Below the pieces are notes generated by a model. That model was not told where the DNA came from. It made no database searches and saw nothing but the letters and a program-made list of their open reading frames with translations. A stretch of DNA of 64,000 bases from a virus: the IMG/VR virus record IMGVR_UViG_3300042261_002385, positions 62,001-126,000 of that record; one strand, 5' to 3'. Positions 6,177 through 12,999 of the stretch are shown here, in pieces (position 1 is the stretch's first letter; each line of letters starts with the position of its first letter). The translations under genes were made by a program, and so were the position numbers.

Positions 6177-6332
6177 CTATTTATTAATTTTCACATTTGA
6201 TTTTAATTTTCTTTTTAATCTTTTTATCATTTTAACTATTAAATCTTCTTTATCTTTTTTGTCTGATTCCAAATATCTAAAATTTCCTTTACTACTTTTA
6301 ATCTCACCTGTTATTATTACTCTTTCTTCCAT
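6177..6332 (-). CDS. Small basic protein, unknown
   Basis: A 51-residue ORF with ATG start and TAG stop. The N-terminus is beta-like (MEERVIITGEIKSSKGNFRY) and the C-terminal half is a lysine-rich helix (DLIVKMIKRLKRKLK). It lies between the EEP gene and a 60-codon ORF in the same orientation with short gaps, so it is probably a true small gene of the same transcript. Nucleic acid binding is only a guess from charge. Confidence 0.5.
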   Translation of the reverse strand: MEERVIITGEIKSSKGNFRYLESDKKDKEDLIVKMIKRLKRKLKSNVKINK

Positions 6333-6347
6333 CTCATTAAATTTTTT

Positions 6348-6530
6348 TTATATAAAACCTTTTATTGTATTATTTTCTATTCTGAACACTACAAAATCTT
6401 CTAATTTACATTTGTTTAAAATGTCACTTTGGTCTAATACCTTACCCTGAGGAAAAGCAGTAAGTGAACCATCAACATTTTTGTAGATGATATAAAGCTT
6501 ACTATCTGATTTTCTTTTAAAGATTGTCAT
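6348..6530 (-). CDS. Small unknown protein downstream of tRNA operon 2
   Basis: 60 residues, ATG start, no family recognised. Predicted beta-rich (SKLYIIYKNVDGSLTAFP, DFVVFRI). It starts 18 nt after the last tRNA of operon 2 (Gly GCC), so read-through from the tRNA operon is possible. Confidence 0.6.
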   Translation of the reverse strand: MTIFKRKSDSKLYIIYKNVDGSLTAFPQGKVLDQSDILNKCKLEDFVVFRIENNTIKGFI

Positions 6531-6547
6531 TCATTATATTATTTTTG

Positions 6548-6620
6548 AGCGAGAGATGAGGTTCGAACTCACGACCCCCACCTTGGCAAGGTGGCGCTCT
6601 ACCAGCTGAGCTACTCTCGC
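6548..6620 (-). tRNA. tRNA-Gly (GCC)
   Basis: Canonical: acceptor GCGAGAG/CTCTCGC, anticodon stem CCACC/GGTGG with loop TTGCCAA, T arm GTGAG-TTCGAAC-CTCAT. Reads GGC/GGT; leader 2 contains GGC. Confidence 0.96.
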
Positions 6621-6630
6621 TTATTTGATG

Positions 6631-6706
6631 TGGACCAGATGGGAATCGAACCCACCACACCTACCTTGCAAGGGTAAGTCGCCGAAGCCTTGGAACATGC
6701 TAGCCC
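6631..6706 (-). tRNA. tRNA-Ala (TGC)
   Basis: Acceptor GGGCTAG pairs with CTGGTCC using two wobble pairs. Anticodon loop CTTGCAA gives TGC. The D arm is irregular (inner CCAAGG/CTTCGG). Leader 2 contains two GCG Ala codons. Confidence 0.85.
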
Positions 6707-6710
6707 GTAG

Positions 6711-6782
6711 TGCGGGTAACCAGAATCGAACTGACATCACCGACTTGGAAGGCCGGTGTAATAACCATTATACGATACCCGC
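6711..6782 (-). tRNA. tRNA-Gly (TCC)
   Basis: Acceptor GCGGGTA/TACCCGC, anticodon stem CCGGC/GTCGG with loop CTTCCAA, anticodon TCC. Reads GGA/GGG; leader 2 contains both. Confidence 0.94.
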
Positions 6783-6793
6783 ATGTATTTCTG

Positions 6794-6874
6794 TCGGCAA
6801 GGTGGGATTCGAACCCACGTTTTCAACTTCCCGCTACGTGTATAGAATGTATAAGATTCCAACGGTACTTGCCG
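6794..6874 (-). tRNA. tRNA-Ile(TAT)-like with collapsed D arm
   Basis: Acceptor CGGCAAG/CTTGCCG and T arm GTGGG-TTCGAAT-CCCAC are perfect. The best anticodon arm is GGAAT-CTTATAC-ATTCT, anticodon TAT. Only 7 nt separate it from the acceptor, so the D arm is missing, while the variable region is about 25 nt. The two ATA codons in leader 2 support the Ile(AUA) reading. Confidence 0.65.
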
Positions 6875-6878
6875 AAAT

Positions 6879-6909
6879 AAAAAAACCCAGTCCTTTTGAG
6901 ACTGGGTTT
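6879..6909 (-). terminator. Intrinsic terminator/attenuator T2 before tRNA operon 2
   Basis: Minus-strand hairpin AAACCCAGTC/GACTGGGTTT followed by a T run. It lies between leader ORF 2 and the Ile(TAT)-like tRNA. Confidence 0.87.
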
Positions 6910-6930
6910 ATAAATATGTAAAGTCAAATA

Positions 6931-7014
6931 TTACATAACATAACTCAGTCTATAGACTTGACGCCCCGCGCCTGTCGCTATAAATCCAACTGATATGTTT
7001 GTAAAATTTTTCAT
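6931..7014 (-). CDS. Leader peptide 2, cognate to tRNA operon 2
   Basis: A 27-residue ORF from ATG to TAA. Residues 7-17 (ISVGFIATGAG) contain Ile twice as ATA, Gly as GGA, GGC and GGG, and Ala twice as GCG. The downstream tRNAs are Ile(TAT)-like, Gly(TCC), Ala(TGC) and Gly(GCC), so these codons are exactly the ones they would read. Several are rare in this AT-rich genome. Codons 22-25 form the antiterminator, and AGTC-TATA-GACT just before gives a possible protector hairpin. Role as an attenuation leader is inferred. Confidence 0.72.
   Translation of the reverse strand: MKNFTNISVGFIATGAGRQVYRLSYVM
6942..6951 (-). promoter_or_regulatory. Predicted antiterminator strand of attenuator 2
   Basis: Minus-strand AGACTGAGTT, within leader ORF 2, pairs with AACCCAGTCT (6899-6908), the 5' arm of T2, at 9 of 10 positions (one A-C mismatch). 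Confidence 0.65.
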
Positions 7015-7030
7015 TGTTTCTATTATATTT

Positions 7031-7044
7031 GTTATATATAAAAA
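7031..7044 (-). promoter_or_regulatory. Phage-type TATA promoter motif upstream of leader 2
   Basis: Minus-strand TTTTTATATATAAC, 16 nt before the leader 2 ATG and downstream of tRNA-Tyr. Confidence 0.5.
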
Positions 7045-7068
7045 GTTTTATTTCTTCTTTTATTTTGT

Positions 7069-7149
7069 TGGAAGGGAGGGATTCGAACCCCCGTACTCGT
7101 AAGAGAACAGATTTACAGTCTGTCGGTTTTAGCCACTCACCCACCTTCC
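7069..7149 (-). tRNA. tRNA-Tyr (GTA)
   Basis: Class II tRNA: acceptor GGAAGGT/CCCTTCC, anticodon stem CAGA/TCTG with loop CTGTAAA, long variable arm, discriminator A. Leader 3 has three consecutive TAT codons. Confidence 0.95.
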
Positions 7150-7161
7150 AATAAAGCTTTG

Positions 7162-7233
7162 TAGTCCATACGGGAATCGAACCCGTCTCTCCACCGTGAA
7201 AGGGTGGTGTCCTAGCCGATAGACGAATGGACC
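7162..7233 (-). tRNA. tRNA-Glu (TTC)
   Basis: Acceptor GGTCCAT/ATGGACT, anticodon stem CCACC/GGTGG with loop CTTTCAC, T arm ACGGG-TTCGATT-CCCGT. A host-type promoter lies directly upstream (7253-7284). Confidence 0.95.
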
Positions 7234-7252
7234 GTTTATCTGTTTTGTTTTA

Positions 7253-7284
7253 CAAAGATAAGGTAACTTTTCTAATCTACCAAA
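7253..7284 (-). promoter_or_regulatory. Bacteroidota-type promoter for tRNA-Glu/tRNA-Tyr
   Basis: Minus-strand TTTG (7281-7284), 20-nt spacer, TATCTTTG (7253-7260) fits TTTG/TAnnTTTG. The expected start lies some 10-15 nt before tRNA-Glu and after terminator T3, so it would bypass attenuator 3. Confidence 0.75.
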
Positions 7285-7293
7285 TCTTTAAAT

Positions 7294-7323
7294 AAAAAAA
7301 CCCAATCTTTTCAGACTGGGTTT
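7294..7323 (-). terminator. Intrinsic terminator/attenuator T3 before tRNA-Glu/Tyr
   Basis: Minus-strand hairpin AAACCCAGTC/GATTGGGTTT with one G-T pair, followed by a T run. It follows leader ORF 3. Confidence 0.86.
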
Positions 7324-7343
7324 GTTAAAAGTAAATCAAATAT

Positions 7344-7415
7344 TTACAACACGCAAACTAGTCCGATTGGATTACTACCCTCGGCTTCATAATAATATGT
7401 TGTTATCATTTTCAT
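7344..7415 (-). CDS. Leader peptide 3, Tyr/Glu-rich, cognate to tRNA-Glu/Tyr
   Basis: A 23-residue ORF from ATG to TAA. Residues 7-12 are YYYEAE: three TAT codons in a row, then GAA, GCC and GAG. The next tRNAs downstream are exactly Glu(TTC) and Tyr(GTA). Codons 18-21 can pair with the 5' arm of terminator T3. The initiator tRNA gene lies upstream of this ORF on the same strand. Attenuation leader by analogy with the trp and phe leaders; translation is not proven. Confidence 0.72.
   Translation of the reverse strand: MKMITTYYYEAEGSNPIGLVCVL
7354..7364 (-). promoter_or_regulatory. Predicted antiterminator strand of attenuator 3
   Basis: Minus-strand GGACTAGTTTG pairs with CAAACCCAGTC (7314-7324) as GTTTG/CAAAC plus GACT/AGTC, with a one-by-two internal loop. 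Weaker than in attenuators 1, 2 and 4. Confidence 0.5.
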
Positions 7416-7436
7416 GCTTTGATTAATTATTTTTAG

Positions 7437-7509
7437 TAGCGGGGGTAGGACTCGAACCTACGACCTCTAGGTTATGAGCCTAGCGAGCTACCAACTACTC
7501 CACCCCACA
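7437..7509 (-). tRNA. Initiator tRNA-fMet (CAT)
   Basis: Strong match to bacterial initiator tRNA: TGTGGGGTGGAGTAG at the 5' end, loop CTCATAA, and an unpaired 1-72 position (T-T), the hallmark that permits formylation. Only two consecutive G-C pairs end the anticodon stem, where canonical initiators have three. Confidence 0.92.
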
Positions 7510-7525
7510 ATGTGTTATTGTATGT

Positions 7526-7540
7526 GTATATATAAAAAAA
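7526..7540 (-). promoter_or_regulatory. Phage-type TATA promoter motif upstream of initiator tRNA
   Basis: Minus-strand TTTTTTTATATATAC, 16 nt before the initiator tRNA; presumably drives tRNA-fMet and leader 3. Confidence 0.45.
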
Positions 7541-7577
7541 GTTTTCTCTATTTCTTTATTTTAAAGGATTTTTCAAC

Positions 7578-7588
7578 TTAATATATAA
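7578..7588 (+). promoter_or_regulatory. Phage-type TATA promoter motif, near-leaderless gene
   Basis: TTAATATATAA ends 5 nt before the ATG of the next gene. Its surroundings are almost identical to 15278-15288, including the first codons downstream. Confidence 0.55.
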
Positions 7589-7593
7589 TTTGT

Positions 7594-8061
7594 ATGAGAT
7601 ATTTAACAGATTTTGGTCAATTTTTATATGAAGAACTACAATCTTATCAGTTTGAACTAATTTCAGACGATCGATTCATTTACAAATACTCATTTCAAGA
7701 TGTTGTAGGTAATAAATATTTAGTTGAATTTAAAAATATTCCTATAAGAAAAGTTGGTCAATTAAGTCACGTTTATGAATTAATGTATTATGTAGAAGAT
7801 GAGGGACAATATTCAGTTTATAAAATTGTAAATGTAAATCCTTATAGAGTTTTGAAAACTGTTTTTGGGGATATCTTAAATGATTTCACAAAAAGATGTC
7901 AGTGGGCTAAAATTATTTATTTTGTTGGATTAGCCAAAGAAAAAGAAAAACAATATGTCACATCAAGAACTAGAATATATAAAAGATATTTAGATATGAA
8001 TCCTGTTTCTGGCTTTAGAATTCAACAATCAGGAAATGCAATACAATTAACAAGAATATGA
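7594..8061 (+). CDS. Unknown protein with MRYL..F..FLYE tag
   Basis: 155 residues, no recognised family. The N-terminus MRYLTDFGQFLYEEL contains LYE, matching the (I/L)xE cleavage consensus of T4 prohead protease within a capsid-targeting-like tag. The body is mixed alpha/beta with a basic C-terminus (YVTSRTRIYKRYLD). Its stop overlaps the next ATG by 4 nt, so the pair is translationally coupled. Confidence 0.75.
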   Translation: MRYLTDFGQFLYEELQSYQFELISDDRFIYKYSFQDVVGNKYLVEFKNIPIRKVGQLSHVYELMYYVEDEGQYSVYKIVNVNPYRVLKTVFGDILNDFTKRCQWAKIIYFVGLAKEKEKQYVTSRTRIYKRYLDMNPVSGFRIQQSGNAIQLTRI

Positions 8062-8459
8062 AACACTTAAAAAAGATATTTGAAAGTAGTGAAGATGATA
8101 AAAGATACATCGAAGAATGTTTCTTAGAGATATCAGAGAATCCAAACTTCGAAGTTGATGATTTACTTGAAGTAGAATTGACCGAAAAAGTAGATTATCC
8201 AATTTCAGTATATAAATTACACATAGAATTTGGTAAAAATATAAGTTTACCTAATCCAGTAAATTCTAATCTTTATATTGGAATGGTAAAAACTGATTTA
8301 GATTTCTTAAGAATGAAGAATGAAAAAATATCCGAGTTATTAAATGATATTGAAGTTGCTATAAATAGAGTTGGCGAAAAATTTCCTAATTCAGAATGTC
8401 AAATCTATGCGAATAGAAGAGAAGAGATTGATATAGTAATAATTGTAAAAAATAATTAA
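8058..8459 (+). CDS. Unknown acidic protein with MKHLKKIFE tag
   Basis: 133 residues, no recognised family. It starts MKHLKKIFESSEDD, another member of the recurring N-terminal tag set (IFE fits (I/L)xE). The rest is acidic, with alternating predicted strands and a central helix (FLRMKNEKISELLNDIEVAI). ATG overlaps the preceding stop (ATGA), indicating an operon with its neighbour. Confidence 0.72.
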   Translation: MKHLKKIFESSEDDKRYIEECFLEISENPNFEVDDLLEVELTEKVDYPISVYKLHIEFGKNISLPNPVNSNLYIGMVKTDLDFLRMKNEKISELLNDIEVAINRVGEKFPNSECQIYANRREEIDIVIIVKNN

Positions 8460-8464
8460 ATATT

Positions 8465-8830
8465 ATGGAAAGACCGCAAACAAGAATTATAGACCAACAA
8501 CACGTTGAATCAGAAAGAGAAGTTACTGGATGGGAAGCGGAACAAATACTAAGAAAATACGGACACGAACCTAAACACTATTCATCAATTCCAGGTAACA
8601 CACCTCAGAGTCCTAATCATAATTTAACTTTTGAAGAAATGATTGCACAAGAAGAAGCTAAACGTAAAGAGGAAATGATGAGAAATCAACAACAAATGAA
8701 TGGTCCTAAACCATTGACTTTTGATGGCGGCCGTGGTTATGATTCTGAGATTAGGTATTCGACTGATGAAGATACTGGATTTGGTTTTAAGATTGAGATA
8801 TCTACTGATATGAAAATTCCAAAATATTAA
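8465..8830 (+). CDS. Unknown hydrophilic protein
   Basis: 121 residues, highly polar, without a recognised domain. Residues ~57-80 form a Glu/Gln/Lys-rich helix (FEEMIAQEEAKRKEEMMRNQ). The C-terminus is beta-like (GFKIEISTDMKIP). It lies 5 nt after the preceding gene and overlaps the convergent methyltransferase gene by 4 nt. Confidence 0.7.
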   Translation: MERPQTRIIDQQHVESEREVTGWEAEQILRKYGHEPKHYSSIPGNTPQSPNHNLTFEEMIAQEEAKRKEEMMRNQQQMNGPKPLTFDGGRGYDSEIRYSTDEDTGFGFKIEISTDMKIPKY

Positions 8831-9435
8831 ATCTTTTGAAAAACTACAATATCATCGATTTGAATTTTCTTTACACCTTGTAATTCTGTAAGAACTCCAT
8901 GTAGGCCTAATCCAGCGTTTTTGTTTTCAATAAGAATTGAACCCGGTGCAATCTCTGAAATAATCTTATTATATAACAGTGTAAGTTTTTCAGTTGTCTT
9001 GAAAGGAGTATAGGTATAGACAATGTTATATTTGGAATAGTCTTGATTCATTATATCATCTTCAATTACAGTAAGATTACTATCCCAATATTGAAGAAGT
9101 TTTTCGTTTAGAAAATCAATATAAACTTTTTGTTTCTCAATTCCATAGAATTTAAAAGTCTTACCATCTTCAAATAATTTTGACTGTTGATACATATCAA
9201 AAAGAGCTGTTCCTAATCCTATTCCACAATCACAAATATGATTTTCTTGTAGTAGTAATCCTCTTTCTTCAAGTCTCTGAAGAAGAAATATATTTAATTC
9301 AATATTAGATAGAACATAGTGCCACTCTTCATTTTGGATAAACTCTGGTTTTGAACTATCAAAATCAGTCCAAAGAGTTTTAGAATCCTGAAAATATTTG
9401 ACTAAGTTTTCATTCGGTGTAACTTCTTGTGCCAT
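8827..9435 (-). CDS. SAM-dependent methyltransferase-like protein, paralogue A
   Basis: 202 residues. A class I methyltransferase core is suggested by HICDCGIGLGTALF (motif I, SAM-binding glycines, residues ~65-78), GIEKQKVYIDF (acidic end of strand 2) and NIVYTYTPF (motif IV position). It is clearly homologous over its length to 43335-43931, which repeats all three motifs. The substrate is unknown; the spacing resembles protein or small-molecule methyltransferases more than DNA methylases. Confidence 0.72.
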   Translation of the reverse strand: MAQEVTPNENLVKYFQDSKTLWTDFDSSKPEFIQNEEWHYVLSNIELNIFLLQRLEERGLLLQENHICDCGIGLGTALFDMYQQSKLFEDGKTFKFYGIEKQKVYIDFLNEKLLQYWDSNLTVIEDDIMNQDYSKYNIVYTYTPFKTTEKLTLLYNKIISEIAPGSILIENKNAGLGLHGVLTELQGVKKIQIDDIVVFQKI

Positions 9436-9487
9436 ATAAGTTATATCTATTTTTATATTTAAGTTGTCTATAAAAGAACTCTCTAAA

Positions 9488-9499
9488 GATAATATATAG
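9488..9499 (+). promoter_or_regulatory. Phage-type TATA promoter motif before tail-fibre gene
   Basis: GATAATATATAG, about 20 nt before the ATG at 9520. Confidence 0.5.
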
Positions 9500-9519
9500 T
9501 GTATAAAATAATTTATCTA

Positions 9520-12423
9520 ATGAGCAGTATAGCTTTTGGTAGCACATATTCTTTTTTAACTGCAGCTACGCCATCATCTGGATGGATCATTGGTTTTGAT
9601 ACAGATGGTGTATTAAAGCAAATTGACACATCTGGAAACATTATACTAATAGGTGGTGGACCTACTGCTGGAAATTTAGCAACATATTCTATTTCACAAG
9701 TCTTAACTGTTGGTAATAATACTCAGAATCGTTCCATTATTATGGGAACAGCTACTAACATCAAAAGTGCAAACGGCGGTGGTAAAATTGAGTTAGACCG
9801 TTTAAGTGGAACAAATTCAGTTTTAATATCGACTGATGATAGTTCACAATCTGAAAGTTACTTATTGATGAGGAATGATTATGCAAGACTGTCTACTGAT
9901 TCATCTAAACAGATGATTGATTTGAATAAAACTGATAATGACCTGCGAATTTATAATAACAATGCTGGGTCAATATCAATAGGAGTAGATACAGGTTCTT
10001 TAGTTTACGGCCAGCTAGATGAAATTAAGATATCTTATAACTCTTCATCAACAGCTTCTACTGGTAATTTTGATAAAAATGCCGTTTTAATTGGTTCAAA
10101 AAACTCAAAAATACTTTCAGGAGTTGTTAACACAGTAGTTTTAGGAGGTCAAAATTTTACCGCCTCTAATTCGAATTCAATTTATGTTCCGGATATTTAT
10201 TTACAAAATCAAAAAGGAATAAAGTCGACTAATACAAATGAAGTATTCTATTTGAATGATAATAACGGATACACATTGTTGGACAGAAACTCAGGTAACT
10301 TAGATAATTCTTGGTTACTTATGGCAACTGACTATAATTCTACTTATCAAGCTTATGTTGAAATTGGTGTAAACTCAGACTCCGGATATGGAAATGATTC
10401 TCAAATCTATATCTATAACTCTAAAGGACCATCATATAGTTATCAAGCATATTCAAGTATTACTGTCGGTAAAAATCTTCTTAGATTTGCTTCTCAAGAT
10501 GTCGATGGTGGGTTAGATACAGTTAGAATAAATTTATCAGCTGGTAATTCTATAACTGTTGATGGATCGACTTCTTCTTTTAAAGGTATGGAGTATAATG
10601 ATGATTATTCTCTAAATTTTGTGACACATTCACTTGTAGATAAACAATATGTAGATAGTCAATTTACAGGATTTAATTTAGATGTTGTCCTAGCAGCTGG
10701 AAATAACTCACAGGCTAACGACATCGTTATGGGCACAGCTACAAGTATAAAATCAGCTAATGGTGGAGGTCAAATAGATTTAGACTTATCAGGAAATGCT
10801 GATGAAGTTGTAATATCAACAGATGGTGGAGCTCAAGCAGAATCATTTATTTCTTTGACTGCAACTGACTTATTAATTCAATCAGTTGGTAATATAACTT
10901 TGGATGGTCAAGGTCTAAGAGCATCATCAAACGACTCTTTAGGTATTGTATATCAAGCTGATTATTCGGCTACTTTTATAACACAATCATTAGTGAATAA
11001 AGGATATGTAGACTCAGGAACATCTTCTTTATGGTCAGCAATAAACTCAATTAATACTGATTATATCTCAGAAATAATACCTGGGACAGGTCTTACAGGC
11101 GGTGGAACTTATGGAACGATAAACATAGATATTGAGATAGGTAATGGTTTACAATTTGTAACTAACTCGATTTCATTAGGTGGAACTCTTTCACAAGATA
11201 CAATCATAATAGGAGATTCATTTAATTTCACTTTAGATGAATTAACAAACATAAGTTTAAGTGCGTCTGGAATCATTGACAATTATGCAACAGACTTGTC
11301 GGGATTCTTCGGAGAAACTTATTTAGATTCAAATGTTTTTGAGGCTAAAGTAGGAACCATACATGGTAACACATTTTCGAGAGTAGTAATTCAGAATCAC
11401 GTTTTACTTCTTGAAAACCAAAATGAAATCGGAGATTCGACTAGTTACGGTTTATACTTAAACGAACAAACTATTGGTGACGGTTCAACTGATAATAGAT
11501 TAATAATTAATGACGAAGTTTCTCAGAAAGGTTTAGTTTACTCACAAGATTATACATCTAATTTCACAACATATTCATTAGTTAGTAAAGGATATGCTGA
11601 TTCTTTATTAAGTAGAGTTGAAAATGGTTTAACACAGAGTCCAAACGGAAATATTATGTTAGGTGGAAGTCTGAACACAGCAGTTGTAATTGAAGGATTT
11701 ACTAATAATGTGTATTTCTCAGACGTTGGTAGATTTTCAGTAACTGCGTCTGGTTTTATAGACAAAATGGTTTACGCACCGTCAACAAATACTAGTCAAC
11801 AATTTAATAATGGTGACCAATACTACACAAGAGTGGATGATGCTTTAGGAACTTATTCACTAATAAATTTAGATCCGAGTAGAGTAGATGTTGAAAATTT
11901 AGGTGACGATGGATACCTTACTAAATTCACTATATATTCATCTGGTCAGAGTATAGGTGACCAATCGTCAAATAATAGATTTATAGTGACTGATGATAGT
12001 TATCAAAAAGGAATAGTTTATTCTGATGACTACACTGCAAACTTTACTACTTACTCATTAGTTACTAAACAATATGTTGATTCAAAAAAACCGTATAAAG
12101 TTTATGTAGCTCTTCTTAAACAATCCGGAACCTCAGCACCAACAGATATTGTATTAGAGAACACCTTTGGAATAACAGCTACTTTTAGCTACACTACAAC
12201 AGGTAATTACGAGTTGTATATGACAGGTCAATTTACTTATCAAAAAACATACATAGTAAATGGAATTGCTGATCAAAACCCAATAGGTGGGGATTTTGCC
12301 TTATTTGCAACTCAATACTTTAATACTGATAAAATAATACTTACTACCCAAGATATAGGTGGAACTGGACCAATGAACGGTTTACTAAACGACACATCAA
12401 TTGAAATCAGAGTGTATCCGTAA
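9520..12423 (+). CDS. Tail-fibre/adhesin-like structural protein with repeated SLV-K-YVDS modules
   Basis: 967 residues from the ATG at 9520, chosen because it lies ~20 nt after a TATA motif; an in-frame GTG at 9499 is less likely. The sequence is Ser/Thr/Gly/Asn-rich. A module ending in DDYSLNFVTHSLVDKQYVDS recurs at least four times, and a GTAT(N/S)IKSANGGG segment occurs twice, as in trimeric phage fibres. TGLTGGGTYGTINI is typical of fibre beta-structures. The C-terminus (~90 residues) is a distinct domain, possibly receptor-binding. It ends at the tRNA-Ser(GGA) gene. Confidence 0.85.
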   Translation: MSSIAFGSTYSFLTAATPSSGWIIGFDTDGVLKQIDTSGNIILIGGGPTAGNLATYSISQVLTVGNNTQNRSIIMGTATNIKSANGGGKIELDRLSGTNSVLISTDDSSQSESYLLMRNDYARLSTDSSKQMIDLNKTDNDLRIYNNNAGSISIGVDTGSLVYGQLDEIKISYNSSSTASTGNFDKNAVLIGSKNSKILSGVVNTVVLGGQNFTASNSNSIYVPDIYLQNQKGIKSTNTNEVFYLNDNNGYTLLDRNSGNLDNSWLLMATDYNSTYQAYVEIGVNSDSGYGNDSQIYIYNSKGPSYSYQAYSSITVGKNLLRFASQDVDGGLDTVRINLSAGNSITVDGSTSSFKGMEYNDDYSLNFVTHSLVDKQYVDSQFTGFNLDVVLAAGNNSQANDIVMGTATSIKSANGGGQIDLDLSGNADEVVISTDGGAQAESFISLTATDLLIQSVGNITLDGQGLRASSNDSLGIVYQADYSATFITQSLVNKGYVDSGTSSLWSAINSINTDYISEIIPGTGLTGGGTYGTINIDIEIGNGLQFVTNSISLGGTLSQDTIIIGDSFNFTLDELTNISLSASGIIDNYATDLSGFFGETYLDSNVFEAKVGTIHGNTFSRVVIQNHVLLLENQNEIGDSTSYGLYLNEQTIGDGSTDNRLIINDEVSQKGLVYSQDYTSNFTTYSLVSKGYADSLLSRVENGLTQSPNGNIMLGGSLNTAVVIEGFTNNVYFSDVGRFSVTASGFIDKMVYAPSTNTSQQFNNGDQYYTRVDDALGTYSLINLDPSRVDVENLGDDGYLTKFTIYSSGQSIGDQSSNNRFIVTDDSYQKGIVYSDDYTANFTTYSLVTKQYVDSKKPYKVYVALLKQSGTSAPTDIVLENTFGITATFSYTTTGNYELYMTGQFTYQKTYIVNGIADQNPIGGDFALFATQYFNTDKIILTTQDIGGTGPMNGLLNDTSIEIRVYP

Positions 12424-12424
12424 G

Positions 12425-12510
12425 CGGAGAGCAGAATACTCGAAACCCATGCAATTGAACGCACCCAACGCTTTCCAGGCGTGACTGATGACCTCATCAG
12501 TTTACTCTCC
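12425..12510 (-). tRNA. tRNA-Ser (GGA)
   Basis: Class II: acceptor GGAGAGT/GCTCTCC, discriminator G, anticodon loop CTGGAAA. The D stem is 6 bp (ACTGAT/ATCAGT), longer than usual; the T stem is weak. Confidence 0.85.
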
Positions 12511-12517
12511 AATTTAG

Positions 12518-12603
12518 CGGAGAACAGAGGAATTGAACCCCACACAAATGAACGTGCAACTCGCTTAGCAGGCGGTCCTAATCACCAGATTAGTTTATTC
12601 TCC
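12518..12603 (-). tRNA. tRNA-Ser (GCT)
   Basis: Class II: acceptor GGAGAAT/GTTCTCC, discriminator G, anticodon loop CTGCTAA. D stem again 6 bp (CTAATC/GATTAG). Confidence 0.88.
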
Positions 12604-12609
12604 ATTTAG

Positions 12610-12693
12610 CGGAAGAAGTAGGTGTCGATCCCAATACCTTTCAGTACCCACAGTTTTCAAGACTGGGTTGCAGGCCGCTGCAATTCATCTTCC
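12610..12693 (-). tRNA. tRNA-Ser (TGA)
   Basis: Class II: anticodon stem CAGT/ACTG with loop CTTGAAA, discriminator G, 6-bp D stem (TTGCAG/CTGCAA). The T loop is ATCGACA rather than TTCGANT. Confidence 0.88.
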
Positions 12694-12699
12694 AATTTG

Positions 12700-12772
12700 T
12701 GGTTCTAGAAGTATTCGAAACCTCACTTGATCGTTCGTAGCGACCTGTCCTGTCCAATTAGACGATAGAACC
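12700..12772 (-). tRNA. tRNA-Arg (ACG)
   Basis: Acceptor GGTTCTA/TAGAACC, anticodon stem GGTCG/CGATC with loop CTACGAA. A34 needs deamination to inosine by host TadA to read CGC, which is the Arg codon used in leader 4. Confidence 0.93.
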
Positions 12773-12780
12773 AAATTTAA

Positions 12781-12908
12781 CGGGGATGGTTGGACTCGAA
12801 CCAACGACCTTATAATTTCAAAATATACGAAGTAACTCTTTCAATCAACACTCTTACGAGGTAAAGTTTCAAAAGAGATAGTTTTCTCTACCACTGAGCT
12901 AAATCCCC
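12781..12908 (-). tRNA. tRNA-Phe(GAA)-like gene with a ~55-nt insertion
   Basis: The 5' part (GGGGATTTAGCTCAGTGG) and 3' part (T arm GTTGG-TTCGAGT-CCAAC, acceptor CATCCCC) are ordinary. An arm TATAT-TTTGAAA-TTATA just before the variable loop gives GAA. About 55 extra nt lie between the D arm and this arm and contain a second TTTTGAAA. The total is 128 nt. It could be an intron, a partial tandem duplication, or a non-functional gene. Confidence 0.6.
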
Positions 12909-12919
12909 AATAACATTTG

Positions 12920-12994
12920 TGACTCCGGTGGGACTCGAACCCACATATCCCTGATTAAGAGTCAGGTCCGGAAACCAATTACGGATACGAAGTC
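12920..12994 (-). tRNA. tRNA-Lys (CTT)
   Basis: Acceptor GACTTCG/CGGAGTC, anticodon stem CCTGA/TCAGG with loop CTCTTAA, T arm GTGGG-TTCGAGT-CCCAC. Confidence 0.95.
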
Positions 12995-12999
12995 ATTTG

